64,000 nucleotides of DNA from Owenia fusiformis. Its lineage: Eukaryota; Annelida; Polychaeta; Sabellida; Oweniidae. A model generated the notes under the pieces. It searched no databases. It saw only the letters and a program-made list of their open reading frames with translations, and was not told the DNA's origin. The stretch lies in the NCBI GenBank assembly GCA_903813345.2, contig CAIIXF020000005.1, positions 28,091,375 to 28,155,374 of the forward strand. The letters are read 5' to 3'. The translations under genes were made by a program, and so were the position numbers. Shown here one piece after another: positions 1 through 12,176 of this stretch (positions are counted from its first letter, which is position 1; each line of letters begins with the position of its first letter).

Positions 1-3000
1 ACCTCCCGCCCATGTGGTTACATTAGAAATGCTAAAATGGACTGTTAAAGTCATTATCAACATCCTATTTTCAAACAAATGTTCATAAAAAACCATTCTA
101 ACTTTTATCAATGACAAAGCATATGGTATTCAGGTATTATAAAACATTTCCTCATTGACTGTATATTCAGATCTCGATATCAATAAAATTCTGAAATCTA
201 AATTTCCATGTCAAACTGCAAGAGGAAAAACTAATAAAAAGGTTGAGCTCACTGAACACTAATATCATAACTTAAATCTTAAAGGGCCAACAAAGAAGGG
301 TTGAGAGCACTTTCTAAAAATTGTAACAGTTTTCCAGTATTGTACCTTTTATTTCCTAATAAAAATTCTAACATTTTATATTTAAGGAATAAATAATGAT
401 AGGCCATTCAATATGGTGAAATCCAGTATGAGTTGGACAGAATGTCGTACAAAGCACAATCCTAAGGTAAGTGCATTTGTACTGACACTCTGTCCAATGG
501 GTCCAAAATTAGAGCATGGCTAAGCTGCATTTTGATTGGTTGAGACACTCACTTGGAGAATGGTCATGTTTGAACTGAATTTAAACAAAGTTACTTATTT
601 GACAGTTGTTTAAAAAAGTAAACATCCCATTTTTCAATATTAATGAATTTGGTCATTCTTTCGCTGCCACTTTAGATTTGACTTATTGCGTCCTTATATC
701 ATAACTTTACAAATACAGGCCAGTATAGTTAAAGGTTCTAGCAACCACCCACCCCTCCCCCTCCCTTAGCCAAAATTCTTTCAAAATCATGTAGTATTTT
801 CACTATTTTGTGCATTTTTCAAGTGATTTTGGGTCAAAAATTGTCAAATTTAAAACCCCCCTTTGAATATTTTAAAAACTGAACCCAACCCCCTAGCTAA
901 AAGCTGGCTTAAAAGAGCCTGGAATAGCAACATGACATTTACTCACATTTATTTTTATTACTGCATCTTCCTCATTTTGTCGGGTCAAACTTATGTTCAA
1001 GTGAACTTTGTACTTGTTGCCTTGTATAGTGTTGAAATTCCAGAATTATTTATAAAGTCAAATATATGGAATTTTGCATGACCTTGGATTTTAAATAGCA
1101 TAATATATGCAGTTTATATAGGCATCAAAATAAAAGCCATTGAGTTAATAACTGAAAACCGATATAAATGTTCAATAAACTTTTAAAAAGTCTTTCTATT
1201 TCTGTTTCAATTCAACAATGAGCTGAATCAGGCACAAGTCATTGAATGAATGCTGAATGAAAAGGCCCTGGCAAAATGTGTACCAGATTTCAGATGGCCA
1301 TATATGCACTACCTACAGGTGTTCCCTTATCATGAGCATGTGCCTTTAAGATCAATGTATCCATGTTTCCATTTCTCTTTCATTCTAATATATGCATTGA
1401 ATCTAACTCAAATATGAATAATTGATAATCAAAATTGTAAATTATCGAATCAATAACCCAGGTGCCACTACAGGTTGTACTAGTTAACAGTTTCACCACT
1501 AGGTGGCTAATTTGGGTTAGATAACATGGCAGATAAAGGAAAAGATGCTCCTAAATTCAGATTTACGAGATCAATTTTAATAAAACCTTTTTGTGTTTAG
1601 CCCTTATACAACTGAAAATATGTCTAGTGAAAGAAAATATTATCTGCCTAATACGAGAAAATATATTTCACTTTTTGTGATTTTTTAATAATGGCTCTAT
1701 GGGGAATCAACCCTGAACCAGACCTCGAAATAATTTTTAAAGAAAATTAAATTTTCAGAGTTGATACACAATTTTTAAAATCATGTTTCTAGATGTATTT
1801 TACATGTAGATTTCAAATCATGATGACATCACTGACTAAATTTTGAGATAAGAAACAAAATATTACTGTTTTATCCTCCTTTTGACAATTAAACATTGTA
1901 ATTAATGTGATATTTTGAACATACTTGAACCAGAATGTAGAAAATTGTAATTTAAAAAAACAATGTATAACGCTAAGACACTGATTTCTATATACTTACT
2001 ACTTTGTGTGCAATGTTACCGTTTCTTCTTCTCAACTCAAAACTATAGCAAATAACTTTTTATTTCAACAAATATATCTTACTCAAAAAGTTTCATTTAA
2101 GAAATGAATTACTCCTGCTTATTACTAAATTATTTGTTCTTAAACTTTTGTAAATCAATGAATCATTGGACCATGGGAACCATTTTAGATCTACATGTAG
2201 ACTACTATTTCTTACTCGAGTCTCTAGCTTACAGCTAGACGAAACTTCATTGATTTCGTATGTACTGTGCTACACGCACCTACACGCACCTAGAACTCAT
2301 TTTTAATAAATTTTATAAATATTTTTAAGAATATTAATCATATTTAGGATGAAGCGTTGCTTGTCTGGATTTAGATATTTCAAAATTTCATTTCGGAGTT
2401 TCAACACATGGTGAAATTTTCTCGCTGTAGCTAAAAATGGCTTCCGGTTCTGGACGTGAATAACATTTGAAATTATTCTCGCTTAAAGAAATCAAATATA
2501 ACAATAGATTCAGACGGGGATGTGAGCTGGTGTTCTTCAAATCTATACATAAAGGTATATTTCATATTATTATGCCATATTTACTGTGCGTGTGACACAA
2601 TGATTTACAATATTTATAATACTAACGCAGCTCAATCTTCCTCCTCAAAGCCGGAATATAGAGAAGGCTTTGGACCGAAGTAAACTATTTCACTTGTCGT
2701 CACTTGGCTAATATACTGCTATTTGATGACTTATAGAAAACCTCCTTTATAAAGATGTGTCATACCTTTTACTTTAAAATCACGACACCAAATGCAAAAT
2801 GATTGACAAGGATGAATCTTCAGATTGTGACTCACAGCATGAAGTTTATAAAACTGACCAATAGTTCATGGAAGGTAAATCATAAAATCAACAAGTGATT
2901 TTGAAAATCACGATCGAATTTTTGATTCAATATTGTTGCATTACACTACAATTAAACTTCACAAAAGTTTAACAAATAATACAAATAAATAAAATTCAAT

Positions 3001-3614
3001 TGCTGTCTTACCTAGGACGATGATTAGATCAAATGAATCGTCAGAAAACGCAATCTAACTTCCACGAAGTTTTGAATTGACTTTTGCCCTTCCCACTTTC
3101 AGAGGAGCTAGCGACTGATTGAGTACTAAACTATTTTAATTGAATCTTAAAGTTCATTGTTAGTTATATTTTAATTGGATATAACAAATACATCAATAAA
3201 TGCAAATAATATCAATTCGTAATTTTAAATCATATTTTGTTTGTTTTGTTGTTATTGAAACCCTAGTACGAACCTTTCTCAATAGGTGGAGCTAGAGTGC
3301 AAGATGGAAGAGAAATTTTGACCAAAAATATCTTTGTGATTTTACTTGAAGATATCTGTACGATTCTTTGTCAGAAACAAGAATAGAGAACAAAAATGTC
3401 TTGATATTGTGATATTTAATGTATATGTGGTACTTGAGGAGGAAGGACGCAATACCCTGTGAGATATTGGCACTTGTTTTGGTGTTCTCAGTTCAAGAAA
3501 ATATTGCAAAATCAAAACAAACCCTTTGGACAAAGGATAAAGTCCTGTAGATCATCAAAATTCAAGTAAAATAATTTCAGTTACACTCTGCTGGTGTTCT
3601 TTTATGATTTGAAT
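1..3614. other. Upstream intergenic region, no gene seen
   Basis: No ORF here has splice sites or a recognisable product. A dispersed repeat lies at about 715-905 (entered separately). A short direct duplication of ACACGCACCT sits at about 2272-2291. The 5' noncoding exon and promoter of the WD40 gene that starts at 3615 probably lie in the last kilobase, but no TATA or CCAAT arrangement is clear enough to call. An acceptor-like TTTCAG at 3575-3580 could begin the exon that carries the first ATG. Confidence 0.5.
715..905. repeat. Dispersed repeat of the 'GGCCCATAGCC' type
   Basis: AT-rich sequence with a C-rich patch and phrases such as 'caagtgatttt' and 'tcaaaatcatg'. These recur in similar order at 23160-23372, 30795-30905 and 30980-31140, where the repeat starts near 'GGCCCATAGCC'. 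This copy is the most diverged. The family is recognised only from its multiple copies in this window, and its class is unknown. Confidence 0.45.
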
Positions 3615-6600
3615 ATGCAACAGCCAGGGACGGTGCAATATTTGAAGTATCACTCCGGGGCAGTGCGGGGCGTCGCATTCCATCCCAAGGTCAGTATTAA
3701 ATGACCCCTGGATTTCCTTTAGGCATTCTGTACACAGAGAGTGAACTTCTGTAAGCCATGATGCAAACATTGAAAGTTGGTTCAACAGCAAGATACAACT
3801 TCTCAAACCTGACCTTTTTCTAAGGCTCTGGATTCTGGCCTTTTATGACTGGCATACTGGCCCATGTTATCCTAAATTATCCTACACTTAGTATGCTAAA
3901 TGTATGATAACATTAAAAAATAAATTTGATATCTATTGGCAAAATGAGTAACCAGAGGATATCACCATGATATACTCCGGAAAACCAATATGTAGACGAT
4001 ATTGCGTCCTCCTAAGCAGGTGTCCAGAATCCGTACCTCCTATCTTCCCCCTGCTATAACCAATTTGGAAGCACCTGATTTAACTGAATCACATGATCTA
4101 ATTATGTGCAATGACTTATACATGATTTCTGTTGCAGTGTTGCGACAGTCAATCAGATTGTGAGTTCTTAATACAGGAAATTCTAACTGCTTATCGCAGG
4201 GGGTAAAAAGAAAGAACATATTCTGGATTTTGAAGCCCTGTGATCGGAGGCTTGGAGGATGAGGATATTGTGACGATATACTCCGGAAAACCCAATATGC
4301 GGAGGATATTGTGACGATATACTCCGCTTGTTGATTTACCAAATTGAATCTATTTGGCATGAAATTCATTTTGCAATGATATTATACATTTAATACACTC
4401 CTTGTAAGTATAGGATGATAAGAACATCCTATGATTTTTTCAGAATATCATTTTAATCTACTCGGTAATACTGATATATGCACTCGTTCGCTTTGCTCTC
4501 TCTTGCAGATATCAATATCAGATTTTCATTTTAAAATTTCTACCACAGAATTTGTGTTTTTATAAATGGCATATCAGAGTGTACCATAGACAGACTTATG
4601 CAATAACTCACGTGCGAGAAAAAACACTCAAAGAATTTGGGCCAATAATAATTTGTTCTTTCTGAACTTTCATGGATATGGTAAGTCTGTCATCAAAGTC
4701 GAAATTGTTTTTAACCACCCATGTTTCAGTATTTGAAGACTTATTTAACATACGCATTTAATATTATTAATAATTTTTGATTCAAAATAGAAGCACTCGG
4801 AATATAATTTTTTGAAAAAGATCAACTAAGTTTCCTAAAGGTTGACTTCTATGTTCGACAAAGTCATATAAAAATCTTGTTGTTTCAGGATCGTTATTTG
4901 TTCTGCTCTGGATCCTATGATGGCAAAGTGAACCTGTACTCTGCGCAGAAGTGTGAGTTCCTCATGAGCTATGCAGTAAGTATGATGATAATAACATCTC
5001 ATTTAAGTTTGTCACTTGAATATGTGCTTTTAGCAATCTTTGATTGGCTTATAATGCTGTATTGTATTGTATTGTATATTTATTTACCTCTAATCACTAG
5101 GGAGTTACAATTATAAATTAGTTACAAATTGAAATAATGAATAAAAATACACATATTTTAAAATAGTGAACAGTGCTGTATTCCCAGTTGAAATGAAAAC
5201 TCTATAGTGACCGATGCCATCTTCCGCAAGGTCGATAACTCAGGACCAAAATAGAGTTGTATTGCAAAGTCGCAACATGTGCATGTAATAATCATATTTT
5301 ACTATGGAAATAGATCATGTATAGAAAAATCTTTGATTAATATTTGATTTACTTACAGGTAACTACAGTTAGTCTTGCCCGGAATGTGAATGCAGTGAGA
5401 TTTACAAGTGATGGCAGTAAGGTAAAGTTTACTATCTAGTTGTACCCCAATGCTTTATATGAATTCATTAGGCATTTGTCATTATATCTGTTTAAAGGAT
5501 CAGTATCTTTTATTCTGATCCTTAACCCCAAAGTGATTCTCTTCATAATCATATGTGCATAAATTATCTGTAAGTTACAGCATCAATAGACTCTGTAGGC
5601 AGCTGAGGAAGCCTCTACATGTCCACAGCTAACGTGTATGGCGCAACAGCATGTAGTCCATTTGAGCATGTTTATCATAATATTTTATGCAGTTATCAAT
5701 GCTTTTCTTTTATCAAAGAAATCAAGAATTTCTTTATAAAATTCGAAAAAGTAGGAGTATTAAAATTTAATATGAAACTTGTTTTGCTGCTCATACAAAT
5801 TAACTTTTTAATATAGCTTTTTCAGAAAAAATTTGTACCAAAGTCTACATGTTACAGATTATTATGAATCAAAAAGAATTTAAGGTTGTATATCAATGGA
5901 CTTTTCCATCTGAAATTCTCTTATTTGTGTGCAAATTGATTTTGTACCCTGGTAAGGAAATAGTGCTTATTTCGTAAAATCATTGTCAAGACTATAAAAT
6001 CTATCAGTTGCAAATTTACACTAGGAATCTAATATAAAATGAAAGGATCTTTATATACTTGAATCCAAAGCATTTTAGCCCACTATAGAATTACATTATA
6101 TTGTGCACTTAGTTTGATGGCCATAGCCCACTCAAAATCTATCATATCGAATGATATGTCTGTTTATCTTTCAGATTCTGGCCACAACAACAGCTAGAAG
6201 GTTAGCTGTAATAGATTTACAACGAGGGGACCAAATACTTTCTTATGACAATTGTGAGTAAAATATGACTAAAATATGCATTATGTTTTCATCACTATTA
6301 CTTGATTTTTTTGTGTTCATGTTGGGAGTTTAATAAAAAAGACAAATTCACAATATCCCTTAATACATCTTTTCTCTTTGCTCAATTCCATTTACTGATT
6401 TGGTTTTAGGAAAGAAACTACATGTAGTGTTATTTTGTATGATCATGCTGTATTTCTAGGTGCATTTAATGGTCGTGACCGCACAGGATTGGCATGTGAC
6501 CCCCTGGCCCCAAACATTGCTGTCTGCTGCTGTGTCAATGGCAGGGTGAGCTCATCTACTGTTCTGGCATTTTCATTCGTAATAACACCATATTAAGACA

Positions 6601-9600
6601 TACATGTAGATCTGATGTTCTTCTTTTCTTTTACTGAACTTACACTGTAAATAGTAAATTAAACCTTTACAGTTTGATTTTCAAGTAAATGTAGCAAACT
6701 TTTGTCAAGGGGGTTTTAAAAGATTTTTACAAAGGGGGAGTTTGCTCGAACCAAAGGGGGAGTTTGCTCGAACACGCTGAACCCCCTTCCCCTGATTATG
6801 TTTTACACACATGAATGAACATTGAACACATCACTGTTTAACATCTCTCTGGATTCTGTTTGTTGTTCTAGGGTCTGACAGTGTTTGACCTGCGTATGCC
6901 ACTACCTCTCGACTTCATGTATGACATACATAGCAGTATCATTCGTGACATCACCTTTGTGCATGACAGCTGGCCTTGGGGTCAAGGTCAGAGGTCAATC
7001 ATGTCTGTTAGTCAAGACGGAAAATGCAGGGTAGGCTTCTTGTATATAATAATTATATTAATCATATCTTCAATAACACACCCCATTCTCTTATACGTCG
7101 TAACACCGGAAGTTTACGGCGACATACAAGCATTTCAGGCGGGAGATATGTAAGTACTCATTTATTTCGACGTTTTGACAGAATATGGTCATTTCCCTTT
7201 CGTAAAGACATTGCCCATACCATGCAGACATACCTCTAGTATCACTACGTCTCGACATCTTGTCTGAACACGGTCTAAAACTTCCCAACCCTTCTAGAAA
7301 GCACGACATTTTCAAGAAAAAAATGATAATCTTTCACGAAAATCGTCATAGTTTCTACAATTCTAGCCCTATCATCTTGAAATATTGATAAGATTAACAA
7401 AACAATTCTTATATATCATCCGGACACTTCAGTTTCCAATATTAATGAAAGAATTCCGAGAAATTAATTTTTCTTTGGAATCCTACGACGTCAAGGAGGT
7501 TTATGACGTACACCATGACATTGTTTCTTTATATTGCCTTGTTCTTTCCTCGCTAAACTCTTATTAAAGTTGATTAAGCATTAAATGTATTGATGAGTTC
7601 ATGGTAATATAAATGTATTTTCTTTAAGTCGGGTCAGTATGAGGGTTTCCAGCCCTGGAGACTAAAATTGTCCCTCGGAGGGAGCAAAAAGAAAAAAGAA
7701 TAAATTTGAGAGGCTTTACTTCTCCCCAAAGACAATCGGGTTACCCACCCCAAAAGCCTTACCACTTCGGAAAAGAAAGTATTCGCCATATGCACCTAAT
7801 AAGTTTCTTGACTTGAAGTCCCCACTTCCAAAGTCTTTTAAAAGACAGCTGTTTAATTAAACTGGACTTACAGGTTACTAGTATATCAGGATTTTAGCCA
7901 GGAATTCAATGCATCATTTGAGATGTATAACCTAAGAATGGTTTGTTTCCATCAAATGCGCACCATAATGCAAAGTATATGAGAAACTAATAATTGAGAA
8001 TATATCAAAAAATGTTTTGATTGATAGGCAAAGATTATTTCACACATTGCAAAAGATCTTGAGGTATCATTGGGTATGAGGCTTTCAGTCTTTATTTTCA
8101 GACATTTTATCATAAAAAAACATCTGAATTTCAATCCACAGATGATTGTGACAACTGTTTACATTCTCCCTCTGAATCTTATATAGTGTTCATGATCGTG
8201 TATTGTATTTTTTGTTTCGGAAAGTGACAATTGTTGAAATTTGAAATTTAAAAAAATGATGTGTATCCAACAACATTTGTCAGCTTTTTTGGTTGAAAAT
8301 ACAAGATGTCCCTTTAGAGCATCCCTTGTTATAAAACCCTCCAGTTCACACTGTGGACATTCGAGCAATTTTGCGCCATGGACTGACCTCATGTGGCTAG
8401 ACAAATTTACTTGACTGGTATACCCTTTGCCACAGAAGGTGCATGTTTTCTTCTTATGAACCACGACCTGAAACAATGGTTTAAAACATTTAATTTTAAT
8501 TCAAGAAAGCAAATGCAAATTATCGCACCAACCATATAGCATGGCTTTTGAAAAAACGTCTCTTTTTAATTTAGAACATTTCATGCATCAGAAGTATAGT
8601 TAGTTTGAACGACAGTTGTGTATCATGAAACGTATCTTGCATTGCTTATGTGACTGAGTGGGTATGCTTAACTTTATGATTACAGGACCTCACCAAAACC
8701 AATCAACTGGCTAAAAATATTAGCAAAAGAAAAATTAATGTATATTTCATGCACACAATGAGGCTAAAGATAGACATACTTCACTCAACAAGATATGTGT
8801 GCAGGCTAGCTGTAGTGTATGTTTTATGATGTTTACGACTAAAAACAAAAGATATTGAATTATGCCTTGGGAAAATCAAGTCTCAATCTTGTACATTTTA
8901 TTTCATGTAAATTTGTTTTCGTGTAAATCGGTCATACATTAAAATATGTAGCCAGAAAATCAGTTGGACATATATTTCATTGTAGATATCAAATTCTCTA
9001 AACGCCGTAAACCTCCTTGACGTCGTATGATTCCAAAGAAAAATTAATTTCTCATTTTTTTCTTGAAAATGTCGTGCTTTCTAGAAGGTTTGAGAAGTTC
9101 TAGACCGTCTTCAGGCAAGATGTCGAGACGAAGTGATACTAGAGGTATATCTGTATGGTATGGGCAATGTCTCTACGAAAGTACTTACATATCTCCCGCC
9201 TGAAATGCTTGTATGTCGCCGTAAACTTCCGGTGTTACGACGTATAAGAGAATGGGGTGTGAATAAAGTCTTGCAAAAGTGAGAATGATTAACTAATTAC
9301 CATTTATGTTGAAATTGATTTAATGATATTTCATAGTTTGTTGCATTAAAATCCTAATCCTTGTGTTGTAAAAAATCTTCATAAAAAAACACAAAAATCA
9401 AATATGTGTTGTGTGAAGATTCCTGTAAAAAGTTAAAGCAGATATGAAATGGTATTTTTGACCTAAAGGAATCAATATTTTTTTTGATAAATCATCAGAA
9501 TAGTGAAAATTATTTCACTCTAACGATGGTTATAGCTGCTTAATAAGCAATATTCGAATTAGTTGTGACGTTAATGGCCCCCACGTGATCTTTGACTGGT

Positions 9601-12034
9601 CCCCACGTGGCCAGTTTTGGTCCATTAAAGCATGACGCCATAATGCCAAGATGTTTTGTTATTTGTTTACACAACAATCCTATAGTTGCAGTGACGTCTT
9701 GATTACCAAGGAACCAATAAACCAAAACTTTATATTATGTATGACGTTACTAATCACGTGGGGGCCAATCTGATTGATCAGTTTATTTAATTACGTTATT
9801 TATGACCATTAACAGTTATCTAACATTTCTTTTATAATGGTTATCGCAAGAACTCTACGTTGGGCTTACAATGAAGAAAACCGCATTTTTGTAGCTGCAA
9901 GTTAAGAAAACCTATTTCAGTTGTCCTTTAATGCTTGATGTTATCAATTTTATATCTGTTAGTCTTTTTATTTATCAGTGTATATATGTCATATTAAGAG
10001 CATTTAAAGCCTCATCTTTGTGTCACAGGTTATGAGCCTTGATGGAAGATGTTTAGACCAATTAGACTTTGGACAGCCTTTGAACACTGTTGCAGTAACA
10101 CCAGAGTCCTTTAACTCAGGCCTTGATGATGGCTTTAGTAGTAAGATTAAATATTGTACATTTGGTAATTTTGTGAGAGAATGTAACTGAGGACGGAATA
10201 ATTTTCACATTTTAGTTTGTATTTCAAAAATTACAATTTATTCAGAATTGATAAGTTGCTTTAAAGACATAAAGCTTCAATTCTTTGTTTAAAAGGTCTA
10301 TACTAGCATATTTAGAAATATAACCTCTAAACATTTGTGAGTATCCATGCAGGCCCATAACTAGGGGTTGAAAAGTTCAACTATTTTGAATATATTTGTG
10401 TGCATGGAATAACATGTGTAGAAATATGCAAACTCGCAAACTCCAAGTTCAAAGTTCTTGCACATTTCTATTTTTGCGCTTGCAGTCAATTCATTAGGTT
10501 TTAATTGCTTCAAGATGATGCCCATTTCTGATGAACCAACTCAAAGTGAAGAACTGAAACAAAACAAGTATTTAAAGGAAAATACTCATTTAAAATTATG
10601 ATGTTCTAGGTCTGATAGTAGCTGGAGGGGAGTCTGTCTCAGCTTATATACCAGACTCAGGCATATGTGAGACTCTACCACATAACCACCAACTACCAAT
10701 ATGGAAACTCAGGTAATGTAAAAATAAAAAGCCTAGTCTTGCATACAGTCTGTAGTTGTTTCCCCTGTATTTTCAAGTCCAGTGATGTCTTTTTAACATA
10801 CAGTTAAACCTGTTTTAGTGAACACCTGTCTATACAAGACACCCTTCCTCCGCACATACTCAACTGACTACTGTATGAATTACCCTCTCTAGTGAACACC
10901 CACCAACACTGAACATTTTTTCTCTGCAAAAGATGTTCAATATACACAGGTTTTACTGGACTTAATTTAAATCCTGTATTCTGATTGGTTATTTACCTGT
11001 ATTTTACAACCCTTGGTTAATTCCTTCCTACTGCTCATATCCTTGTCCCAAACATGGAATGGAGACGCCATCCATCTTTTAGTCTGTCCTTCCATTTTTG
11101 TCCATCTGTCCACACGTATGTGATACCACATGTATAATCTTTCTTCTTTCTATAGGTACACATCGAATGGCAGTATATTATACACAGCATGTGATGATGG
11201 TGCCATTCGGAAATACAGACGCTGGCCTGATCACCACGCATACATTGAGGATTTATTTTCTCATAAACAGGATGTTGAAGATATGGACATATCACCTTAT
11301 GATGAATGTATCCTTTTTCTATCAGTTATGTGATAAATATGTGATAAATTTGTATCTCTCTCATCATGCTAACTTCACTTCATATCTCTCTGAAATTTGA
11401 TTAAACTGCCTGATTTTCAAGCGGAAGGTATCCCTGTATTAATTTCTCAGATAAAAAATCACTTCACTCCATATCTCTCTGAAATTTGATTAAACTGCCT
11501 GATTTTCAAGCGGAAAGTATCCCTGTGTTAATTCTTCAGAGAAAAAATCAGACTAAAGCTAATGTGGAAAATTGAATAACACTTTGTTAGTCTGTTTCCA
11601 ATTTAAAGTTTATACCTTAAATGACTCATATAATACAAGGAAATATGAAAAAATATTCTCAGATATTCTGAGACACAATATGCTACCAAGAGTGCAAAAT
11701 CGCTAGTGATTTTTTAAGGATGTATATTGCCACTTAATTTTTCTGTTGTTTATTTCAGAATTTTTATTTCTTTGCCAACTCAAGTAAAATGTTTGGAACA
11801 AGTGTTGATAATTATGGAGTTGTTACTTCTGGCACTTATTAAACAGGTTGGCATGAATAAAAGATTTAAAGTTTCTAAAAATCTGAAGGTAAAAGAGTGA
11901 TATAAATGGTATAATGAGTATGATTCCTTGACCATCCACCAGATCTAGTTACTGCCTCAAAGGACCAATCTGTTGGGATTATCAAGTTAGGTGCACCAAA
12001 CCATGGATCTTCAGAATGGGGGGAACTTACTTAG
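3615..12034 (+). CDS. WD40 repeat (beta-propeller) protein, 335 aa, 10 coding exons
   Basis: Coding exons: 3615-3689, 4889-4975, 5359-5421, 6175-6253, 6460-6545, 6872-7030, 10029-10140, 10610-10712, 11156-11307, 11943-12034. All junctions are GT-AG and the phases join to 336 codons including TAG at 12032. The start is the first ATG after an in-frame TAA at 3567. Seven blade-like segments are visible: CSGSYDGKVNLY (31-42), LATTTARRLAVIDL (77-90), GLTVFDLR (131-138), VSQDGKCRVMSLD (about 176-188), GGESVSAYIPD (226-236), ACDDGAIRKYR (266-276) and TASKDQSVGIIKL (309-321). The length suits a single seven-bladed propeller and nothing else. There is no signal peptide or membrane segment, so a cytosolic or nuclear scaffold role is inferred. 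I cannot name the orthologue. The segments MPLPLDFMYDIHSSIIRDI and SPYDEYLVTASKD look distinctive enough for a database match. Large intron 6 holds a transposon. Confidence 0.9.
7077..9261. mobile_element. Long terminal-inverted-repeat (foldback) element in WD40 intron 6
   Basis: The left arm from 7077 (CACACCCCATTCTC) reappears as its reverse complement ending at 9261 (GAATGGGGTGTG). The match runs through about 260 bp of the right arm (about 9000-9261), with scattered mismatches. The left arm is longer because it holds about 40 bp (about 7156-7196) and about 120 bp (about 7325-7455) that the right arm lacks. Both ends are flanked by AATAA (7072-7076 and 9262-9266), a 5-bp target-site duplication. 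The interior, about 7.5-9.0 kb, has an antisense zinc-finger exon and no transposase I can recognise. Ends of CAC with a 5-bp TSD recall the Transib/RAG superfamily, but the terminal heptamer does not fit its CACWRTG consensus, so I leave it unassigned. Confidence 0.8.
8303..8467 (-). CDS. Isolated C2H2 zinc-finger exon inside the foldback element
   Basis: On the minus strand a TTGTTTCAG acceptor precedes 8467. The open frame reads VVVHKKKTCTFCGKGY and onward, with a complete C-x2-C-x12-H-x4-H finger (CTFC ... HMRSVH). A second finger follows (CPQC ... GH) and loses its last histidine. A possible GT donor after 8303 would cut the exon within that second finger at phase 0, giving 55 codons, as is common for multi-exon zinc-finger genes. 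No further exon of such a gene is visible in the window. It may be a fragment captured by the transposon, a domain of the element's own protein, or an exon of a nested antisense gene. Polypeptide-level recognition is good, but gene status is uncertain. Confidence 0.55.
9562..9772. repeat. Short inverted-repeat element with CACGTG boxes
   Basis: The left side carries GACGTTAATGGCCCCCACGTG (about 9566-9586) and the right side carries CACGTGGGGGCCAA (about 9756-9769), with GACGTTACTAATC just before it. The two sides are close to reverse complements. This fits a small MITE or a decayed palindrome about 0.2 kb long, 300 bp beyond the foldback element. No coding content. Confidence 0.45.
10797..10963. 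repeat. MITE-like element, 'ACAGT-AAACCTG ... CAGGTTTTACTG' family (copy A)
   Basis: It begins ACAGTTAAACCTG and ends CAGGTTTTACTG, which are inverted copies of each other. The interior is rich in 'GTGAACACC'-type words. Related sequences lie at about 39055-39188, 44690-44860, 54340-54560 and 61117-61285. It sits in intron 8 of the WD40 gene. A non-autonomous DNA element is the simplest reading. Confidence 0.5.
11372..11550. repeat. 89-bp tandem duplication in WD40 intron 9
   Basis: Two adjacent copies start ACTTCACT at 11372 and 11461 and share nearly all of their 89 bases, with a few substitutions. The pair lies about 65 bp downstream of the exon 9 donor and does not include it. Confidence 0.85.
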
Positions 12035-12176
12035 CACATGTATTGTGTATATATGTCTAGTGAGAGAGCATATGAACTTGGGAAGCCATTGCACATTATA
12101 GCATGAAAATAGTTCATATGGCAGGCGGGGCACCATTTATGCAGGTCATAGATGGAAAATGAAAGATACAGTACAG

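Noticed and set aside
7077-9261. Assignment of the foldback element to Transib/RAG
   Set aside because: The 5-bp TSD and CAC ends agree, but the heptamer differs from CACWRTG and there is no transposase core, so naming it would be unsupported.
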